Source: Paracoccus albicereus
GTDB taxonomy: Bacteria; Pseudomonadota; Alphaproteobacteria; Rhodobacterales; Rhodobacteraceae
Reading direction: 5' to 3'
NCBI RefSeq assembly: GCF_024359525.1
Contig: NZ_JAKZEU010000004.1
Span: 434,001-498,000, forward strand
DNA length: 64,000 bases
The position numbers and the translations under genes were made by a program. How positions within the stretch are numbered: position 1 is the first letter of the stretch; the number at the start of each line of letters is the position of its first letter. The notes below the pieces were generated by a model, which ran no database searches, was not told where the DNA came from, and saw nothing but the letters and a program-made list of their open reading frames with translations. Positions 63,720-64,000 of the stretch are shown here, one piece after another.

Positions 63720-64000
63720 CGGCCAGGTTCGGTTCGCGACTCTCGTCGACCGTGGCATCCGCTTTTTGTTTAAGACTGTGGGAGAGGGCGTGACCCAGGA
63801 CGCCCAATGCAAACTCTGCCTCTACCCGATCACTATCGCTCGGCAACGCAACCAGGACGCCCCCGTCATCACCCGCGTCAGCCAGCCGCAGGTATGGCAG
63901 ATCAGTACAGCCGTACTGGCCTTCCTGCGGGAACGACGCCACGCCCGAACCTTCAGGTGGGAAGTCTGCCAAAGCAATCTGGGGAAGCGCGGCATCAGGA
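63712..64000 (-). CDS. pelD: PelD, C-terminal fragment cut by the window edge
   Basis: An open frame of 95 codons that continues past the window end. Visible features are LPYLRLADAGDDGGVLVALP and a final helix with LGHALSHSLKQ, compatible with the end of a degenerate GGDEF domain. PelD is the c-di-GMP receptor that switches on Pel synthesis, but the RxxD inhibitory-site motif lies outside the window. Called PelD by gene order (D-E-F-G). Confidence 0.55.
   Translation of the reverse strand, partial: PDAALPQIALADFPPEGSGVASFPQEGQYGCTDLPYLRLADAGDDGGVLVALPSDSDRVEAEFALGVLGHALSHSLKQKADATVDESREPNLADA

Overview
The window is high-GC chromosomal DNA with tightly packed, often overlapping genes. It looks like an alphaproteobacterium of the Rhodobacterales (Rhodobacteraceae/Paracoccaceae type). 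Supporting markers are a DUF1013 (TrcR-type) regulator, a COQ9-family protein, the fsa-DUF484-xerC string, a DUF721 gene next to a DsbA-like protein, ubiquinone genes, and a GC-rich intergenic hairpin of a kind I remember from that order. The genus cannot be set from the sequence alone. Several hundred ORFs are possible because of the GC content, but the real genes form a clear non-overlapping tiling.

Layout. 1-30 kb is mostly core housekeeping: transaldolase (fsa, 5' end cut off), DUF484, xerC, a YeeE/YedE transporter, msrA, prmA, rsmE, ubiA, an OmpA/BON protein, an aromatic aminotransferase with sseA, smpB, a ThDP enzyme with a P1 peptidase, gabD, a ygiC/ygiB-like pair behind the DUF1013 gene, RNase T2, an MFS protein, a quinone oxidoreductase with COQ9, rpsU, an Lrp regulator divergent from ald, mscL, dsbA, DUF721 and mutY. 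The only long stretch without a gene (26.84-27.18 kb) holds terminator hairpins and a five-unit 11-bp tandem repeat.

30.6-39.7 kb is a self-contained selenoprotein cassette on the minus strand. It reads fdoG (with an in-frame UGA selenocysteine codon and a SECIS hairpin), fdoH, fdoI, fdhE, selA, selB, selC. The selC tRNA-Sec gene lies entirely inside the 3' end of the selB reading frame. Only selD is missing from the set.

39.9-47.9 kb (plus strand) holds a TRAP transporter with an amidase and a small membrane protein, followed by exbB-exbD-tonB coupled to an HSL-type hydrolase.

47.9-58.7 kb is a carnitine-type catabolic unit. A CdhR-like GATase1/AraC regulator diverges from a minus-strand operon: BKACE (dehydrocarnitine cleavage), a fused L-carnitine dehydrogenase/thioesterase, a truncated CaiD-like crotonase remnant, a CocE/NonD hydrolase, and a complete peptide-type ABC importer with a double ATPase. 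I infer that the importer and hydrolase bring in and open a carnitine ester or conjugate, in place of the CaiX and HocS roles known from Pseudomonas.

58.8-64 kb carries the end of a Pel exopolysaccharide operon (pelD partial, pelE, pelF, pelG) and, downstream, a LuxR-type regulator with a degenerate receiver domain. The 3' end of pelG is AT-rich and extends the protein well past its expected end.
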